From positions 1,984,001 through 2,048,000 of the forward strand of contig NZ_JAJOMY010000001.1 of NCBI RefSeq assembly GCF_024699945.1: DNA of 64,000 nucleotides. Reading direction: 5' to 3'. Positions 54,855 through 63,662 of this stretch are shown here, piece after piece (within the stretch, counting starts at the first letter, position 1; every line of letters starts with the position of its first letter). A program made the translations under genes and the position numbers. The notes below the pieces were generated by a model that was not told where the DNA came from, ran no database searches, and saw only the letters and a list, made by a program, of their open reading frames with translations. The DNA is from Phenylobacterium sp. J426. Its GTDB lineage: Bacteria > Pseudomonadota > Alphaproteobacteria > Caulobacterales > Caulobacteraceae.

Positions 54855-56093
54855 TTGACCGACAAGACCGCCGGCCAGTCCGCCGCGCCCGTTCCCAGCG
54901 ATCACATCATGGGCGTCTATGCGCGCGCCCCGCTGGCGTTCGAGCGAGGCGAGGGCTCGCGACTCTATACGGCCGAAGGCGAGGCCTATCTCGACTGCAT
55001 GGCCGGCATCGCTGTCACCGCGCTCGGCCATTCGCACCCTAAGCTGATCCAGGCTGTGAAGGACCAGGCCGAGAAGCTCTGGCACACGTCCAACATCTTC
55101 CGCATCCCGAACCAGGAGAAGCTGGCCGACCTGCTCACGCGGAACACCTTCGCGGACGTGGCCTTCTTCACCAACTCGGGCGCCGAGGCGATCGAGTGCG
55201 CCATCAAGACGGCGCGCAAGCACCACTGGGCGAACGGGAATCCCGAGCGGATCGACATCATCGGCTTCGACGGCTCGTTCCACGGCCGGACGATCGCCGC
55301 CATCTTCGCCGCGAACAATCCGAGCTACGTCGAAGGCTTCGGCCCGCCGCCGCCCGGCTTCGTGGGCGCCAAGTTCGGCGACCTCGACGGGCTGAAGCGG
55401 CTGGTGGGCCCCACCACCGCGGCGATCCTGCTGGAGCCCGTGCAGGGCGAGGGCGGGGCGCGGTCCTGGACCGAGGCTCAGCTCAAGGGGATCCGCCAGC
55501 TCTGCGACGAGACCGGGACGCTGTTGATCTACGACGAGATCCAGTGCGGCCTCGGCCGCACCGGCAAGCTGTTCGCCTACGAGTGGGCCGAGGGCGGCGC
55601 CGATCCGGACATCATGGCCGTGGCCAAGGCGCTCGGCGGCGGCTTCCCGGTCGGCGCGTGCCTGGCCACAGCAGACGCGGCCAAGGGCATGACGCCCGGC
55701 AGCCACGGCTCGACCTACGGCGGCAATCCCCTGGCCATGGCCGTCGGCATCGCCTCGGTCGAGGAACTGGTGAAGCCGGAACTGCTCGCCCACGTCCGCG
55801 AGGTGGCGGGCTACTTCAACCAGCAGCTCTCGGGCCTGAAGGATCGCTTCCCCGACGTCGTCGTCGACATCCGCGGCAAGGGCCTGCTGATCGGCGTCAA
55901 GCTGGCGACCCCCAACCGCGAGTTCATGCAGCACGCCCGCGACGAGAAGCTGCTCATCGCCGGCGGCGGTGACAACTGCGTGCGCCTGCTGCCGCCGCTG
56001 ACGCTCAGCCTGGATGAGGCCCGCGAAGCTATCGGCAAGCTGGAACGCGCCTGCGAGACGGCCCGGGCCAAGGCCAAGGCGGCTGCGGCGTGA
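54855..56093 (+). CDS. argD: acetylornithine aminotransferase
   Basis: 412 residues, PLP enzyme of class [95 protein letters not shown] and the PLP lysine in [14 protein letters not shown], then [17 protein letters not shown]. Fourth step of arginine synthesis, possibly also the succinyl-diaminopimelate step. TTG 54855 follows GGAGGG with eight bases of spacing; an ATG at 54831 would start before that ribosome site. The stop overlaps argF. Confidence 0.95.
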   Translation: MTDKTAGQSAAPVPSDHIMGVYARAPLAFERGEGSRLYTAEGEAYLDCMAGIAVTALGHSHPKLIQAVKDQAEKLWHTSNIFRIPNQEKLADLLTRNTFADVAFFTNSGAEAIECAIKTARKHHWANGNPERIDIIGFDGSFHGRTIAAIFAANNPSYVEGFGPPPPGFVGAKFGDLDGLKRLVGPTTAAILLEPVQGEGGARSWTEAQLKGIRQLCDETGTLLIYDEIQCGLGRTGKLFAYEWAEGGADPDIMAVAKALGGGFPVGACLATADAAKGMTPGSHGSTYGGNPLAMAVGIASVEELVKPELLAHVREVAGYFNQQLSGLKDRFPDVVVDIRGKGLLIGVKLATPNREFMQHARDEKLLIAGGGDNCVRLLPPLTLSLDEAREAIGKLERACETARAKAKAAAA

Positions 56094-57028
56094 GCGGCCA
56101 GCCGGTGCGGCACTTCCTCGACCTGTGGAAACTCGACGCCGCGGACATCCGCGCGATCCTCGACGACGCCCACGCCCGCAAGGCCGCCCGCAAGGGCTGG
56201 CCCAAGGGCAAGGCTGACGCCGACCGTCCTGGGGACGGTCGGACGTTGGCGATGATCTTCGAGAAGAACTCCACCCGGACGCGCTTCTCCTTCGACGCCG
56301 CCATGCGCCAGCTGGGCGGGTCGGTGATCATCTCCAATGCGGTGGACATGCAGCTCGGCCGCGGCGAGCCGATCGAGGACACCGCCCGCGTGCTGTCGCG
56401 GATGGTCGATGCGGTCATGATCCGCGCCAACGTCCACGAGGACATCGAGCGCTTCGCCCTGGCGTCCACTATCCCCGTGGTCAACGGCCTGTCGGACAAG
56501 AGCCATCCTTGCCAGATCCTGGCCGACCTGATGACGCTCGAGGAGCATCGCGGGCCGCTGAAGGGCAAGACCATCGCCTGGATCGGCGACGGCAACAACG
56601 TCTGCGCCAGCTTCATCCACGCCGCGCCGAAGCTGGGATACCGGCTGAAGATCGCCACGCCGGCCATCTACCATCCGGACCTCGTCGACCTTGCCCGCGC
56701 CGCGGAACAGCAGGGCCTGGTGGAGGCCGGCGACGACCCGCACGAGGCCGTCCGCGGCGCCGACTGCATCGTCACCGACACCTGGGTCTCCATGGGCGAC
56801 ACCGACCACGACGAGCGCTTCGAGGCGCTGGAGCCCTATCAGGTCGACGAAGCCCTGATGGAGGAGGCCGCCGCCAACGCGGTGTTCCTGCATTGCCTGC
56901 CCGCCCACCGCGGCGAGGAAGTGACCGACGCCGTCATCGACGGGCCGCAGAGCCTGATCTGGGATGAGGCCGAGAACCGCCTGCACGCCCAGAAGTCGAT
57001 CCTGGCCTGGTGCTTCGGGGCCATCTAG
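56090..57028 (+). CDS. argF: ornithine carbamoyltransferase
   Basis: 312 residues. Carbamoyl-phosphate site [20 protein letters not shown], then [47 protein letters not shown] and the ornithine site [18 protein letters not shown]. Makes citrulline from ornithine in arginine synthesis. The GTG start overlaps the argD stop by four bases, so the two are translationally coupled. Confidence 0.96.
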   Translation: MSGQPVRHFLDLWKLDAADIRAILDDAHARKAARKGWPKGKADADRPGDGRTLAMIFEKNSTRTRFSFDAAMRQLGGSVIISNAVDMQLGRGEPIEDTARVLSRMVDAVMIRANVHEDIERFALASTIPVVNGLSDKSHPCQILADLMTLEEHRGPLKGKTIAWIGDGNNVCASFIHAAPKLGYRLKIATPAIYHPDLVDLARAAEQQGLVEAGDDPHEAVRGADCIVTDTWVSMGDTDHDERFEALEPYQVDEALMEEAAANAVFLHCLPAHRGEEVTDAVIDGPQSLIWDEAENRLHAQKSILAWCFGAI

Positions 57029-57052
57029 CCTGACCGCGTGGTCCCGGGATCC

Positions 57053-58639
57053 ATGAAGCTCGCCGCGTTCCTCGCCGCCGCCATCGTCGCGGCGGCCTGC
57101 CCGGCGCGCGCCCAGACCGCGGAGGACCTCGACGGCGTCTTCGGCCAGTTCTCCTCGTCCAGCGCGGGCTGCGCCGTCGGCCTCGATCGTCCGGGCGAGC
57201 CGCCGCTTACCCGCGCCTGGGGCATGGCCGATCTGGAACACGGCGTCGCCAACACCCCGGAGACGATCTTCGAGTCCGGCTCGGTGGCCAAGCAGTTCAC
57301 CGCCGCCGCCATCCTGATGCTGGCCCGCGAGGGCAAGCTCAAGCTCACGGACGATGTCCGCAAGCACCTGCCCGAGCTCTGGACCTATCCGACGCCGGTC
57401 AGCATCGAACAGCTGCTCAACCACCTGGGCGGACTGCGCGACTGGGGCGACGTCGCCCAGCTGGGGGGCTGGCCCCGCACGACCCGCGCCTACACCAACG
57501 AGGAGGCGCTCGCGATCGCCTACCGGCAGCGGGCGCTGAACTATGCGCCGGGGTCCGAGTACGCTTACACCAACACCGGCTACATCCTCGCGGCCGAGGT
57601 GGTCCGCCGGGTCAGCGGCCAGACACTCTCCCAGTTCACCCAGGCGCGGATCTTCAAGCCGCTGGGCATGACCCGCACCCAGTGGCGCGACGACTTCCGC
57701 CGTATCGTGCCGGACCGCGCCATCGCCTATCGGGCCGGGCCGTACCAGGACATGCCGTTCGAGAGCGCCTACGGCCACGGCGGCCTGCTCACCACCGTGG
57801 GCGACCTGCTGATCTGGAACCGGGCCCTGGCCGCGGACGCCCTTCTGCCAGGCCTCTATGCCGAAATGCAGGTCCAGGCGGTGCTCACCGGTGGGCGCAA
57901 GGTCGCCTATGCCCGCGGCGTCTGGGTCGAACAGCGCCTGGGCCGCAAGGAAGTGGCGCACTCCGGCTCCACCGCCGGCTACCGCGCCTGGCTCGCCCAC
58001 TATCCGGAGAGCGGCGTCTCGGTGGCGGTGCTCTGCAACACCGCCGAGGCCGACGCCGTGGGCCTGGGCCGACGCATCGCCGACTTCGCTATCCTGCCGC
58101 CCGAGGTTGCCGAGGAAGTCGCCTCGCCGACCTCGGTGAAGGAGCTCGAGGTCCGGCCCGGCGTCTATCTCGACGAGCGCACCGGCCAGGTCGGCCGTAT
58201 CGTACGCGAGAACGGGACGCTTCGGCTCAGCGGCGGCCCGCTGGTCTATTCCGAGCGCGAGGCCAGCTATCGGCTGGGAGCCGACCGCGTCATCTTCACA
58301 CCCGAAGGCTACGAGCGCCGCTTCCCGAACGGCGACATCTCGCGCTTCCGCCGACTGACCCGCCACGCTCATACGCCTGCGGAGCTCACCGCCGCCGCCG
58401 GCGTGTTCACGAGCGACGAGGCCCAGGCGACGCTTCGCCTCAGCTTCTGGCAGGGCAAGCTGATCCTCCAGCCCGCCGACAGGCCCAGCTATCGGCAGAC
58501 CCTCGAGCCCCTCGACCGTGACACCTTCATCGTCCAGGGCGGGGTGGTGCGGCTGATCCGCGACGCCCAGGGCCAGGTCGAGGCGTTGCGCTTCACCACC
58601 GCCCGCGTCCGCGATCTGCGCTTCCGCCGGTCCCGCTGA
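57053..58639 (+). CDS. secreted serine hydrolase of the beta-lactamase/PBP fold
   Basis: 528 residues. Signal peptide KLAAFLAAAIVAAACPARAQ. The class C type active site is SxxK in FESGSVAKQFTAAAILM (near residue 82), the YxN equivalent in YAYTNTGYILAAEVVRRVSG and the third element in HSGSTAGYRAWL. A C-terminal 180-residue beta domain (EVRPGVYLDERTGQVGR and onward) resembles DUF3471-type tails of esterases and D-aminopeptidases. Such enzymes may be esterases, DD-peptidases or lactamases; the substrate is unknown. Confidence 0.85.
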   Translation: MKLAAFLAAAIVAAACPARAQTAEDLDGVFGQFSSSSAGCAVGLDRPGEPPLTRAWGMADLEHGVANTPETIFESGSVAKQFTAAAILMLAREGKLKLTDDVRKHLPELWTYPTPVSIEQLLNHLGGLRDWGDVAQLGGWPRTTRAYTNEEALAIAYRQRALNYAPGSEYAYTNTGYILAAEVVRRVSGQTLSQFTQARIFKPLGMTRTQWRDDFRRIVPDRAIAYRAGPYQDMPFESAYGHGGLLTTVGDLLIWNRALAADALLPGLYAEMQVQAVLTGGRKVAYARGVWVEQRLGRKEVAHSGSTAGYRAWLAHYPESGVSVAVLCNTAEADAVGLGRRIADFAILPPEVAEEVASPTSVKELEVRPGVYLDERTGQVGRIVRENGTLRLSGGPLVYSEREASYRLGADRVIFTPEGYERRFPNGDISRFRRLTRHAHTPAELTAAAGVFTSDEAQATLRLSFWQGKLILQPADRPSYRQTLEPLDRDTFIVQGGVVRLIRDAQGQVEALRFTTARVRDLRFRRSR

Positions 58640-58683
58640 CGCACCGGGTCGCAAACCCGCCGACGCATCCTATATTGGCGCCC

Positions 58684-59577
58684 ATGTCCAATCCTCCCGT
58701 TCCCGACGACCTGGTCGGCGCCTTCCAGATCGAGGGCGAGCCGGTGCGAGGCCGCGTCGCCCGCCTGGGCGCCTCGATCGACGAGATCCTGCAAGGTCAC
58801 AACTATCCCGAGGCGGTCGCCAACCTGCTGGGTGAGGCCTGCGCGCTTGCCGCCCTGGTCGGCTCGAACCTGAAGTTCAACGGCCGTCTCATCGTCGAGG
58901 CCCGAGGTTCGGGCGCGGTGAAATACCTGGTGGCCGACTACGACACCTCGGGCGGGATCCGCGGCTACTGCCGTTTCGACGCCGACGAGGTCGCGGCCCT
59001 GTCCCGGGGCTTCCAGAGCCCCGGCGCCCGTTCGCTGCTGGCCGACGGCGTGTTCATCATGACGGTGGACCAGGGTTCCGACATGGACCGCTATCAGGGC
59101 ATCACCGCCATCGAGGGCGAGACCCTGGCCTTCTGCGCCGAGCAGTACTTCGCGCAGTCCGAGCAGACGCCCACCCGCGTCCGCCTGGCCGTTGGCCCGG
59201 TCGACGGCGCGTGGCGGGCCGGCGGGTTCCTGATCCAGTACATCGCGGGAGACGACGCCCGCGGCTCGACGCTGGAAGCGTGGGAGCGCACCCAGGCGCT
59301 GTTCGAGACCCTCGGCGAAGACGAGTTGCTCGACACCGAGCTGAACTCCAACACCCTGCTGTGGCGGCTCTTCCACGAGGACGGCGTGCGCGTGTTCGGC
59401 TCGAAGATGCTGCGCGCCTTCTGCCGCTGCTCACAGGACCGCATCGAGACGGTGCTGAAGTCGTTCCCGGCCGAGGACCGCGAAGGCATGGTCGAGCCCG
59501 ACGGCAAGATCCACGTCACCTGCGAGTACTGCAGCAAGGTCTACGCCGTGGAGCCCGCGACGCTGGAAGTGGCCTAA
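58684..59577 (+). CDS. hslO: Hsp33 redox-regulated chaperone
   Basis: 297 residues. Core fold from FQIEGEPVRGRVARLGASID, EACALAALVGSNLKFNGRLI, GGIRGYCRFDADEV and LAFCAEQYFAQSEQTPTRVR; the C-terminal zinc switch has FCRCSQDRIETVLKSFPAED and VTCEYCSKVYAV (CxC plus CxxC). Under oxidation the zinc is released and the protein becomes a holdase. A CCTATAT box (58669-58675) close to the ATG resembles an RpoH -10 element but no -35 is seen. Stop overlaps the convergent metZ stop. Confidence 0.95.
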   Translation: MSNPPVPDDLVGAFQIEGEPVRGRVARLGASIDEILQGHNYPEAVANLLGEACALAALVGSNLKFNGRLIVEARGSGAVKYLVADYDTSGGIRGYCRFDADEVAALSRGFQSPGARSLLADGVFIMTVDQGSDMDRYQGITAIEGETLAFCAEQYFAQSEQTPTRVRLAVGPVDGAWRAGGFLIQYIAGDDARGSTLEAWERTQALFETLGEDELLDTELNSNTLLWRLFHEDGVRVFGSKMLRAFCRCSQDRIETVLKSFPAEDREGMVEPDGKIHVTCEYCSKVYAVEPATLEVA

Positions 59578-60758
59578 GCCCTATCCAGCGCCCGCGTCAC
59601 GTCGCGCACCAGGTCCTTCGGCCCCTCGAGGCCGACGCTCATCCGCACCCAGCCTTGGGTCAGGCCGATCGCCTGGCGCTCTTCTTCCGGCATCGAGCGG
59701 TGCGTCGTGGTCGATGGATGTGTCGCCATCGACTTGGCGTCGCCGAGGTTGTTGGAGATGTCGACGATCTCCAGCGCGTCCAGGAACCGCCAGGCGGCCT
59801 CGAGACTGCCCAGGTCGAAGGCGATGACATTGCCGCCGCCGGTCATCTGCCGGGCGATCACCGCCGCCTGCGGATGGTCGGCCCGGCCGCAATAGACCAC
59901 CTTCTGCGCCTTTGCGTGGGCGGCGATCGCCTCGGCGACCTTGGCGGCGTTCTCGGTCTGGCGCCGAACGCGCAGCTCCATGTGCTCCAGGCCCTTCAGC
60001 AGCACCCAGGCGTTGAACGGCGACAACGCCGGCCCCGTGTGCCGGTGCATGTCCTTGTAGGCTTCCGTCAGCAACTCGGCCTGGCCCAGGATCGCGCCGC
60101 CCAGCACCCGGCCCTGGCCGTCGATGTGCTTTGTGGCCGAGTAGACCACCACATCGGCGCCCAACTTCAGCGGCTTCTGGAAGACGGGCGTGGCGAAGAC
60201 GTTGTCGACCACGAGCCTCGCGTTCGCGGCCTTGGCCACTTCGGCGACGGCGGCGATATCGGTCACCTCCAGCAGCGGATTGGCCGGGCTCTCCACCAGG
60301 AAGGCCTTGGTGTTGGGCCGGACCGCATTCTTCCAGGCCGTGATGTCGGTGGCGTCCACATAGGTGGTCTCGACGCCGAACCTCGGCATCCACTCCGACA
60401 GGATCCAGCGGCACGAGCCGAACAGCGCCCGACCGGCCACAATGTGGTCGCCCGCCCGCACCAGGCCCATCAGCGCCAGCTGCACCGCCGCCATGCCCGA
60501 GGCCGTCGCCCTGCACGCCTCGGCGCCCTCGATGAGCGCGAGCCGCTGCTCGAACATCTCGGTCGTGGGGTTGCCGAAGCGCTGGTAGATGAAGCCCGGC
60601 GCCTCGCCCGCGAAGCGGGCGTCAGCCGCCGCGGCGCTGTCGTAAGAAAAGCTCTGGGTGAGGAACAGGGCTTCCGAGATCTCGCCGTGCTCGGTGCGCA
60701 TGAGGCCGCCGCGAACCGCTTGGGTCTCGATCTCCCAATAGCGCGGATCTTCCGCCAT
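59574..60758 (-). CDS. metZ: O-succinylhomoserine sulfhydrylase
   Basis: 394 residues, Cys/Met metabolism PLP family. FIYQRFGNPTTEMFEQRLAL, CRATASGMAAVQLALMGLVR, VDNVFATPVFQKPLKLGADV and the PLP lysine in VVVYSATKHIDGQGRVLGGA; LSPFNAWVLLKGLEHMELRV and THPSTTTHRSMPEEERQAIG near the end. The AEDPRYWEIETQAVRGG start is typical of MetZ, which makes homocysteine with sulfide. ATG 60758 follows GGAGG by five bases. The upstream 140 bases were read for a SAM riboswitch and none was found. Confidence 0.9.
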   Translation of the reverse strand: MAEDPRYWEIETQAVRGGLMRTEHGEISEALFLTQSFSYDSAAAADARFAGEAPGFIYQRFGNPTTEMFEQRLALIEGAEACRATASGMAAVQLALMGLVRAGDHIVAGRALFGSCRWILSEWMPRFGVETTYVDATDITAWKNAVRPNTKAFLVESPANPLLEVTDIAAVAEVAKAANARLVVDNVFATPVFQKPLKLGADVVVYSATKHIDGQGRVLGGAILGQAELLTEAYKDMHRHTGPALSPFNAWVLLKGLEHMELRVRRQTENAAKVAEAIAAHAKAQKVVYCGRADHPQAAVIARQMTGGGNVIAFDLGSLEAAWRFLDALEIVDISNNLGDAKSMATHPSTTTHRSMPEEERQAIGLTQGWVRMSVGLEGPKDLVRDVTRALDRA

Positions 60759-60900
60759 CACGGCCTCCATCACCTTCAGAAAAGCTGCGGTGAGGAACGC
60801 CCTGTCGTCTCTCCGGTCAAGGGCCGGTTGACGGGCCGCGGCCCCTTTCCGAACCGCAACCCTTGCCACGGCGCCGTTCTCGGCTAAGTCTGCGCCGCCC

Positions 60901-61920
60901 ATGAGCGACATGAACCGCCCGGGCATCCTGCCCTGCCAATCCATCGAGAGCCTGATCGCCACCGGCGCGATCGCCTCCGAGACCCCGTTCGACACAGACC
61001 AGGTCCAGCCGGCCAGTCTCGACCTGCGCCTGGGCGCCCGCTGCTGGCGCGTCCGCGCCTCCTTCCTGCCGGGGCGCCACACCGTCCGCGACCGCATCCG
61101 CGACGTGGCCATGCACGAGCTCGACCTCACCAAGGGGGCCGTGCTCGAGCGGGGCTGCGTCTACATCGCCGAGCTGCAAGAGCGCCTTGCGCTGCCGCCC
61201 GGCGTCTCGGCCCGCGCCAATCCGAAGAGCTCCACCGGCCGGGTTGACGTCTTCGTCCGTCTGCTCACCGACGCCGGGGCCGCCTTCGACGACGTGGCCG
61301 AGGGCTACACCGGCCCGACCTTCATAGAGATCGCGCCGCAGACCTTCTCGGTCCTGGTCCGCACCGGCACCCGGCTAAACCAGCTGCGCCTCAAGCGTGG
61401 CGCGCCCGAGCGGCTGCGCATCGAGAGCGTCGGCGTCGATCTGACCGGCGGGATCGCCGGCTTCCGCGGGCGCCGTCATGCGGGCGTCGTCGACCTGGAC
61501 CACGTCGACGGCCACGATCCGCGCGACTTCTGGGAGCCCTTGATCCCGCGGGACGGCCAGCTGCTGCTGGACCCCGGAGAGTTCTACATCCTGGCGTCCA
61601 AGGAGGCCGTCGAGATCCCGGTGCTGGAAGCCGCCGAGATGACGCCCATCGACCCTTCGGTCGGTGAATTCCGCGTCCACTACGCCGGCTTCTTCGACCC
61701 CGGCTTCGGCACCGACGAAGCCCACGGCAAGGGCTCGAAGGGCGTGCTGGAGGTCCGCAGCCACGAGACGCCCTTCATCCTCGAGGACGGCCAGACCGTC
61801 GCCCGGCTGGTCTACGAGCCACTCACCGAGCGTCCCACGAGGCTCTACGGCGACCTCGGGTCGCATTACCAGCGTCAGGGACTGAAGTTATCCAAACACT
61901 TCAAGGTTTGGGGCGAGTAG
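60901..61920 (+). CDS. dcd: 2'-deoxycytidine 5'-triphosphate deaminase (two-domain DCD)
   Basis: 339 residues, about twice the size of classic dCTP deaminase, with two dUTPase-like halves. First half: GILPCQSIESLIATGAIASE, QPASLDLRLGARCWRVRASF, ARANPKSSTGRVDVFVRLLT, YTGPTFIEIAPQTFSVLVR. Second half: DGQLLLDPGEFYILASKEAV, VHYAGFFDPGFGTDEAHGKG, FILEDGQTVARLVYE. Turns dCTP into dUTP for thymidylate supply. The divergent gene metZ starts 142 bases away. ATG 60901, with a second ATG three codons on. Confidence 0.93.
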   Translation: MSDMNRPGILPCQSIESLIATGAIASETPFDTDQVQPASLDLRLGARCWRVRASFLPGRHTVRDRIRDVAMHELDLTKGAVLERGCVYIAELQERLALPPGVSARANPKSSTGRVDVFVRLLTDAGAAFDDVAEGYTGPTFIEIAPQTFSVLVRTGTRLNQLRLKRGAPERLRIESVGVDLTGGIAGFRGRRHAGVVDLDHVDGHDPRDFWEPLIPRDGQLLLDPGEFYILASKEAVEIPVLEAAEMTPIDPSVGEFRVHYAGFFDPGFGTDEAHGKGSKGVLEVRSHETPFILEDGQTVARLVYEPLTERPTRLYGDLGSHYQRQGLKLSKHFKVWGE

Positions 61921-61968
61921 GCGCACGGACGACAGAGCCGGCGCCGGATCGGGGGGATCTTGGGCTGG

Positions 61969-62845
61969 ATGCGTCGGGTCGCGGGCTTCGCGACCGCGTT
62001 GATCCTGGGGGTAGGAGCGGCGGGAGCGGCGGGGGCCGCTCCCGCGCTCTGGAAGGTTTCCGACGCCGACTCGGAAATCTACCTGTTCGGCACGCTGCAC
62101 GCGCTGTCGCCGGCCGCGAAATGGCGCACCCCGGCCTACGACAACGCCTACGCCCGCGCCGAGACCGTCTGGTTCGAGGCCGACATGGGGCGGCTCGAAC
62201 CCACACGGATCATGGGCATCCTGCAGCGGTACGGCATCGACCCCGAGCGGCGCTTGTCGCAGAAACTTGCGCCCGCCGACGTGGCCGTCCTCGCCCGCCA
62301 GGCCGACCTGCCCCGCATCGACCACCTCCGGCCGTGGGCCGCGGCCATGATGCTGACCATGCAGCCGGTCACCGGCCGCGGAGCCACGCTGGAGGCCGGC
62401 GCCGACCTTGCCATGACCCGCGCCACGCTCACCGGCGGCAAGCGCCTGCGCGCCTTCGAGACTCTGGAGGACCAGGCCCGGATGTTCGCCGGCCTGCCCG
62501 AGACGTCGGAGGTCCAGTATCTCACCGAGGTTATCCGCGAACGGGCCGGCCCGCGCTCGCCGCTGGCTGCGCTCTGGCCCAAGCCCGACCTCGAATCCGC
62601 CTGGCTGGCGGGCGACCTCGCCAGGCTGGGCCCGGGTCTCGTCGGCGAGATGAAGAGCAGCAACCCCGCCTTCTATGACGCCTTGCTCAAGCGCCGGAAC
62701 GAAGCCTGGGCGGCCCAGCTCGTCGAGGCCCTTGGCGGCTCTGGCGTTGAACTCGTCAACGTGGGGGGCGCTGCACCTCGTCGGCGACGACGGTCTGCCG
62801 GCGCTGCTCGCCGCCCGCGGCTTCTCGGTCACCCGGATTCAGTAG
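61969..62845 (+). CDS. TraB/GumN family protein (frameshifted)
   Basis: About 291 residues after removing one G of six at 62763-62768. Signal peptide (RRVAGFATALILGVGAAGAA) then ALWKVSDADSEIYLFGTLHA, WFEADMGRLEPTRIMGILQR, LRPWAAAMMLTMQP, LRAFETLEDQARMFAGLPET and, past the slip, VGALHLVGDDGLPALLAARG, the GALHL-type end of TraB/GumN proteins. The Tiki-like fold (GTLH, with a second GAxH) suggests a metalloprotease, not proven here. ATG 61969 preferred; TTG 61960 is possible. A strong hairpin begins one base past the stop. Confidence 0.85.
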
Positions 62846-62878
62846 CAAGCGTCCACGACAAACTGTCGTGGACGCTTG
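62846..62878. repeat. perfect 15-bp inverted repeat after the TraB-like gene
   Basis: CAAGCGTCCACGACA, three bases (AAC), then TGTCGTGGACGCTTG. It starts one base after the TAG stop and is followed by no T run, so it is not a standard terminator. A TTGACA hexamer (62876-62881) overlaps its right arm, as in an operator covering a promoter. Confidence 0.8.
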
Positions 62879-62900
62879 ACAGCCTGGATGTGTCATGTTT

Positions 62901-62919
62901 CCTTGTCATCGAGACAAGG
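62901..62919 (+). promoter_or_regulatory. hairpin overlapping the ribosome site of the next gene
   Basis: CCTTGTC and GACAAGG pair over a five-base loop; the right arm contains most of the AAGGAG ribosome site (62916-62921) for the ATG at 62929. TGTCAT also occurs twice, 13 bases apart (62891 and 62904). Candidate operator or translation-masking element. Confidence 0.5.
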
Positions 62920-62928
62920 AGACTTGCT

Positions 62929-63351
62929 ATGCCAAAACTTCTGCCCGCGGGCGTCGCACCCAAGCTCGGACTGATCGCTCTGGTGGGGCTTGCCGCCGGC
63001 CTGGTTCTGGCGCGCGGCGGCGGCGTCGACCTCCCGCCGGGGTTCCGCTTCGGAGTCCTCGCGGTCTCGCTGGCGATCGCCGTCTGGCTGACGCTCGCCT
63101 ACTGGCGGCAGATCGACGAGGCGGCGCGCGAGGCTCAGAAGTCGGCATGGTTCTGGGGTAGCGGCTGCGGCGCTATCCTGGGCTTCGCCGGCGTCAGCTG
63201 GCTCGCCGCCCGCGACCCCACGCTCGGCGGTTGGCTTCCGGCAGACGCCTCGGCCGCGTCGCTCATTCAGACCGGGGGCGTCGCCGTGCTGGCCTGCCAG
63301 TGCGTCGGCTTCTTCGTCGCCTGGGCCATCTGGTGGTGGAGGATGCGATGA
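62929..63351 (+). CDS. four-helix membrane protein paired with an XRE regulator
   Basis: 140 residues with helices around LGLIALVGLAAGLVLARGGG, GVLAVSLAIAVWLTLAYWRQ, FWGSGCGAILGFAGVSWLAA and QTGGVAVLACQCVGFFVAWA, ending WWWRMR. No family name is certain; the size and pairing resemble the small integral membrane proteins that precede YozG/YvaO-like XRE regulators. ATG with AAGGAG seven bases upstream. The stop overlaps the next gene by four bases. Confidence 0.7.
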   Translation: MPKLLPAGVAPKLGLIALVGLAAGLVLARGGGVDLPPGFRFGVLAVSLAIAVWLTLAYWRQIDEAAREAQKSAWFWGSGCGAILGFAGVSWLAARDPTLGGWLPADASAASLIQTGGVAVLACQCVGFFVAWAIWWWRMR

Positions 63352-63662
63352 GCGATCGCGCCACCGGCCTGCTGCTTGCCGTCTCTGCCGTGATCGTGGG
63401 TCTATTCTGCGCCGGCTTCGCCGCCGCCCAGGTCATCCCCCCCTCAGGTCCTGCTCTCCGGGCTGCTGCCATGAAGAACCGACTCAAGGTGCTGCGGGCC
63501 GAACGCGACTGGAGTCAGGGCGATCTCGCCGACCGGCTGGGGGTTTCCCGCCAGAGCGTCAACGCGATCGAGACCGGCAAGTACGACCCGTCCCTGCCGC
63601 TCGCCTTCAAGATCGCCAGCGTCTTCGGCCTGCGGATCGAGGAGATCTTCCTGGAGGACTAG
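63348..63662 (+). CDS. XRE-family regulator, possibly membrane-tethered
   Basis: 104 residues from ATG 63348 (GGAGG five bases before it): a membrane helix ATGLLLAVSAVIVGLFCAGF, a short linker, then a compact Cro/CI domain from KNRLKVLRAERDWSQGDLAD, RLGVSRQSVNAIETGKYDPS, LPLAFKIASVFGLRIEEIFL. The HTH alone (63 residues from ATG 63471) is a common stand-alone size in this family, but that ATG lacks a good ribosome site. The protein may thus be tethered, or two products may be made. Likely autoregulates through the inverted repeats at 62846-62919. Confidence 0.8.
   Translation: MSDRATGLLLAVSAVIVGLFCAGFAAAQVIPPSGPALRAAAMKNRLKVLRAERDWSQGDLADRLGVSRQSVNAIETGKYDPSLPLAFKIASVFGLRIEEIFLED

Noticed and set aside
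55811..58654. 947-codon open frame on the minus strand opposite argF and the serine hydrolase
   Set aside because: Same antisense-shadow composition; argF and the hydrolase are complete on the other strand.
58669..58675. CCTATAT before hslO as an RpoH promoter
   Set aside because: The -10 fits but no CTTGAA-like -35 lies at the right distance, and the start would leave almost no leader. Mentioned only in the gene entry.
60759..60900. Possible SAM-II riboswitch ahead of metZ
   Set aside because: Read in the metZ sense, the region lacks the conserved SAM-II pseudoknot sequences; only ordinary G/C-rich sequence is present.
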